In this document: piece by piece, positions 5,201 to 6,406 of the stretch | Layout: every line of letters begins with the position of its first letter | Position numbering within the stretch: the stretch's first letter is position 1 | Assembly (NCBI GenBank): GCA_948560485.1 | Contig: CAOXUF010000130.1 | Location: 1 to 6,406, forward strand | DNA: 6,406 nt | Source of the DNA: an uncultured Eubacterium sp. | GTDB lineage: Bacteria; Bacillota_A; Clostridia; Lachnospirales; Lachnospiraceae | Direction of reading: 5' to 3' | Notes under the pieces: generated by a model | What the model saw: only the letters and a program-made list of their open reading frames with translations | The model's database searches: none | What the model was told of the DNA's origin: nothing | Made by a program: the position numbers and the translations under genes

Positions 5201-5563
5201 GATAACAGATGTTTCCGTACGCTTCATTTTCGGGATGATGATACTGGGAAACTCTATAGCAATAAACTGGAATTACGGATTTTGGAATTAAAAAAGTCCG
5301 AAAAGGAACAGATAAAGCGACATAGAAAGTATGCCAGGGAGCTTGCCGCGCTGGTGAAACCTCAGGGACATCTGGTCAGTGTAGAGCGCTTCGAGGATGA
5401 CAGCGCATATGCCGGCCTGGTCTGCGCACTGGAGCGTGCGGGCTTCTGTCCGGTAAAAGGAACCGATATTCAGTTTTCCTGTAAAAACGGAGATGAGACT
5501 GCCGCGTTTCGTGCAATGGTTTACGAGAGGACAGGGGGGCTGGTGGGGCTAGAGCGTGTTTGA
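5195..5563 (+). pseudogene. Chimeric frame: PD-(D/E)XK (Rpn-like) tail joined to unrecognised sequence
   Basis: The frame is open from 5180 to the TGA at 5563. Its first part reads PEDNRCFRTLHF, RDDDTGKLYSNK and LELRILELKK, resembling the C-terminal strands of Rpn-family recombination-promoting nucleases/putative transposases ('fRdretGe.ysdkleihiLEL'). The N-terminal PD-(D/E)XK catalytic part is missing, cut at the junction with the transposase remnant. From about 5335 the DNA is noticeably GC-richer than everything around it and encodes a 70-residue segment I do not recognise (SVERFEDDSAYAGLVCALERAG and on). A TTG at 5282 could start a 93-aa protein, but no ribosome binding site precedes it. 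I read it as a rearranged relic. Confidence 0.4.
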
Positions 5564-5581
5564 AAATATTCAATAAAAGCT

Positions 5582-5622
5582 GTAAAAATTTACGTTGAAT
5601 TTTACGACTTTTTGTGTATAAT
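5582..5622 (+). promoter_or_regulatory. Promoter and possible operator of the toxin-antitoxin operon
   Basis: The -35 is TTGAAT (5595-5600) and the -10 a perfect TATAAT (5617-5622), spacer 16 bp. A palindrome GTAAA-AA-TTTAC (5582-5593) lies just before the -35, and GTAAAA (5582-5587) also mirrors TTTTAC (5600-5605) across it. Type II antitoxins usually bind such repeats at their own promoter, so autoregulation is likely; operator identity is inferred. Confidence 0.6.
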
Positions 5623-5668
5623 AAAAGTAGCAGAAATAATATGAAATCAAGGAAGGAGCTAAAAGAAT

Positions 5669-5917
5669 ATGGCAAATATTTTACCAGTATCTGATTTGAG
5701 AAATTATAATGAAGTCCTGAAAAATTGTCATAGAGGAGAACCGGTATATTTGACCAGGAATGGCAGAGGTCGTTTCGTAGTCATGGATATTGAAGACTAT
5801 GAGAGCGATCGTGCAGAGAAAAAGCTTCTGATGAAGCTGCAGGAAGCCGAAGAGACAGTCAAAGACGGTGAAGGTTGGCTTGATCTGGATGAATTGAAAG
5901 CACTTGTGGGGGAATAA
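5669..5917 (+). CDS. Type II antitoxin, Phd/YefM family
   Basis: An 82-aa protein with AAGGAG (5653-5658) 10 nt before its ATG. The N-terminal half 'ILPVSDLRNYNEVLKNCHRGEPVYLTRNGRGRFVVMDIEDYE' (in order, residues 4-44) has the full Phd/YefM signature: a short strand, 'SDLRN' helix, 'GEPVYLTRNGRG' beta turn and 'VVMDIEDYE'. This half dimerises and binds DNA. The acidic C-terminal half (48-82) would wrap and neutralise the toxin. The TAA is one base before the toxin ATG, so the two are cotranscribed and translation is probably coupled. The promoter just upstream supports autoregulation by antitoxin or complex. Family assignment is firm. Confidence 0.92.
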   Translation: MANILPVSDLRNYNEVLKNCHRGEPVYLTRNGRGRFVVMDIEDYESDRAEKKLLMKLQEAEETVKDGEGWLDLDELKALVGE

Positions 5918-5918
5918 A

Positions 5919-6218
5919 ATGTTAAAACTGCGGATTAATCCGATTGTTGCAAAGGATCTGAAGGATATCCGAGATTATATTGCCGAAGATAATGAAGAAT
6001 ATGCTGCAAAGACCATAAAGGAAATTTACGGTAAGTTTGAGAATCTTCAGATGTTTCCAGGAATAGGTTCGGATCTTTCCAAAAGAGTCAGCTTTCGGAC
6101 AGACTATAAATATGCGATATGGGAAGATTATGTGATCATATATAAAGTTGGAAATGAGTTTGTAGATATTTATCGTGTGGTCAACCGGTATCAGGATATT
6201 ACGCGAATCTTTGAATGA
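5919..6218 (+). CDS. RelE/ParE family toxin
   Basis: I start at ATG 5919, with GGGGGA (5908-5913) 5 nt upstream inside the end of the antitoxin gene; a TTG at 5904 would overlap the antitoxin and has no such site. The 99-aa product follows the RelE/ParE fold: strand 'LKLRINPIVAKDL', helices 'KDIRDYIAEDN' and 'YAAKTIKEIYGKFENLQMFPGIGSDL', then strands around 'DYKYAIWEDYVIIYKVGNEFVDIYRVVNRYQDITRIF'. The long helical hairpin and the 'YRVVNRYQD' ending are more ParE-like than RelE-like, but ParE (gyrase poison) and RelE (ribosome-dependent mRNA cleavage) cannot be separated reliably by eye. Paired with the Phd/YefM antitoxin it forms a complete, apparently functional module beside mobile-element debris. 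Confidence 0.9.
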   Translation: MLKLRINPIVAKDLKDIRDYIAEDNEEYAAKTIKEIYGKFENLQMFPGIGSDLSKRVSFRTDYKYAIWEDYVIIYKVGNEFVDIYRVVNRYQDITRIFE

Positions 6219-6263
6219 AAATATTGGAAAAAATGAGTCTGTCAGGAATGGGTGAGTGGCAGC

Positions 6264-6406
6264 ATGAAGCAGAAAAAGAAGCTGCCAATGTGTGATAAAT
6301 TCCCGGAATCCAGGTCAGCTCCGATGCTCTCACTACCAACGAATCTGATTGGCGGGAAGATGGGGGATTATTTCAATAAAAAATTGAATATTGTGTTCCT
6401 GGATCT
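6264..6406 (+). CDS. Weak open frame running off the window end
   Basis: From ATG 6264 the frame stays open for 47 codons to the last base. It begins MKQKKKLPMCDKF and contains 'NLIGGKMGDYFNKKLNIVFLD'. There is no strong ribosome binding site and I do not recognise the protein. It may be the start of a real gene or chance; the sequence beyond the window would decide. Confidence 0.3.
   Translation, partial: MKQKKKLPMCDKFPESRSAPMLSLPTNLIGGKMGDYFNKKLNIVFLD

Noticed and set aside
5376..5675. 99-codon minus-strand frame
   Set aside because: It has an unusual composition with many Leu, Arg and Pro, crosses the toxin-antitoxin promoter and has no ribosome binding site; it is a shadow of GC-rich sequence.

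Overview
The window looks like an accessory region of a low-GC Gram-positive genome, most likely a gut Clostridia of the Lachnospiraceae type. This is inferred from AT-rich coding, strong AGGAGG-type ribosome binding sites, TTG starts, a DUF805 membrane protein, a secreted SurA-like protein fragment and a Phd/YefM-RelE/ParE pair. The genus cannot be fixed by eye. All intact genes are on the + strand.

Layout. 1-392: 3' end of a probable secreted SurA-N-like protein and a GC-rich hairpin. 393-720: non-coding, with a degenerate 36-bp direct repeat and a good promoter. 727-1116: DUF805 membrane protein. 1314-2282: a two-gene unit of a 252-aa exported protein with a glycine-rich hydrophobic core and a 61-aa two-helix membrane protein. 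2283-2760: no convincing gene, but dense structure: a 131-bp inverted-repeat element, two hairpins, a second perfect 16-bp inverted repeat enclosing 14-bp direct repeats, and a promoter. 2764-3998: a 63-aa two-helix membrane protein overlapping (ATGA) a membrane-anchored or exported subtilisin-like (S8) protease with a complete catalytic triad.

4093-4989 is a second copy of 1410-3480, cut down by five internal deletions (about 289, 115, 329, 184 and 257 bp). They destroy the exported-protein copy, remove the 61-aa gene and break the protease. Only the 63-aa membrane protein survives as an intact reading frame. It differs from its sister at 15 residues, with just one purely synonymous codon change, while flanking duplicated DNA is far less changed or changed more neutrally.

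5015-5563 is a scrapyard: a minus-strand C-terminal transposase remnant with a nonsense codon abuts a plus-strand tail resembling a PD-(D/E)XK (Rpn-like) nuclease, which runs into GC-richer unrecognised sequence. 5595-6218 is a complete type II toxin-antitoxin operon with its own promoter. The right end holds only a weak open frame.

Working idea (inference): 1314-3998 is a small export/proteolysis module in which a secreted, possibly membrane-active protein is paired with small membrane proteins and a surface subtilase. It could be a bacteriocin-and-immunity or peptide-maturation system that has been duplicated and has partly decayed. No function is proven by the sequence.
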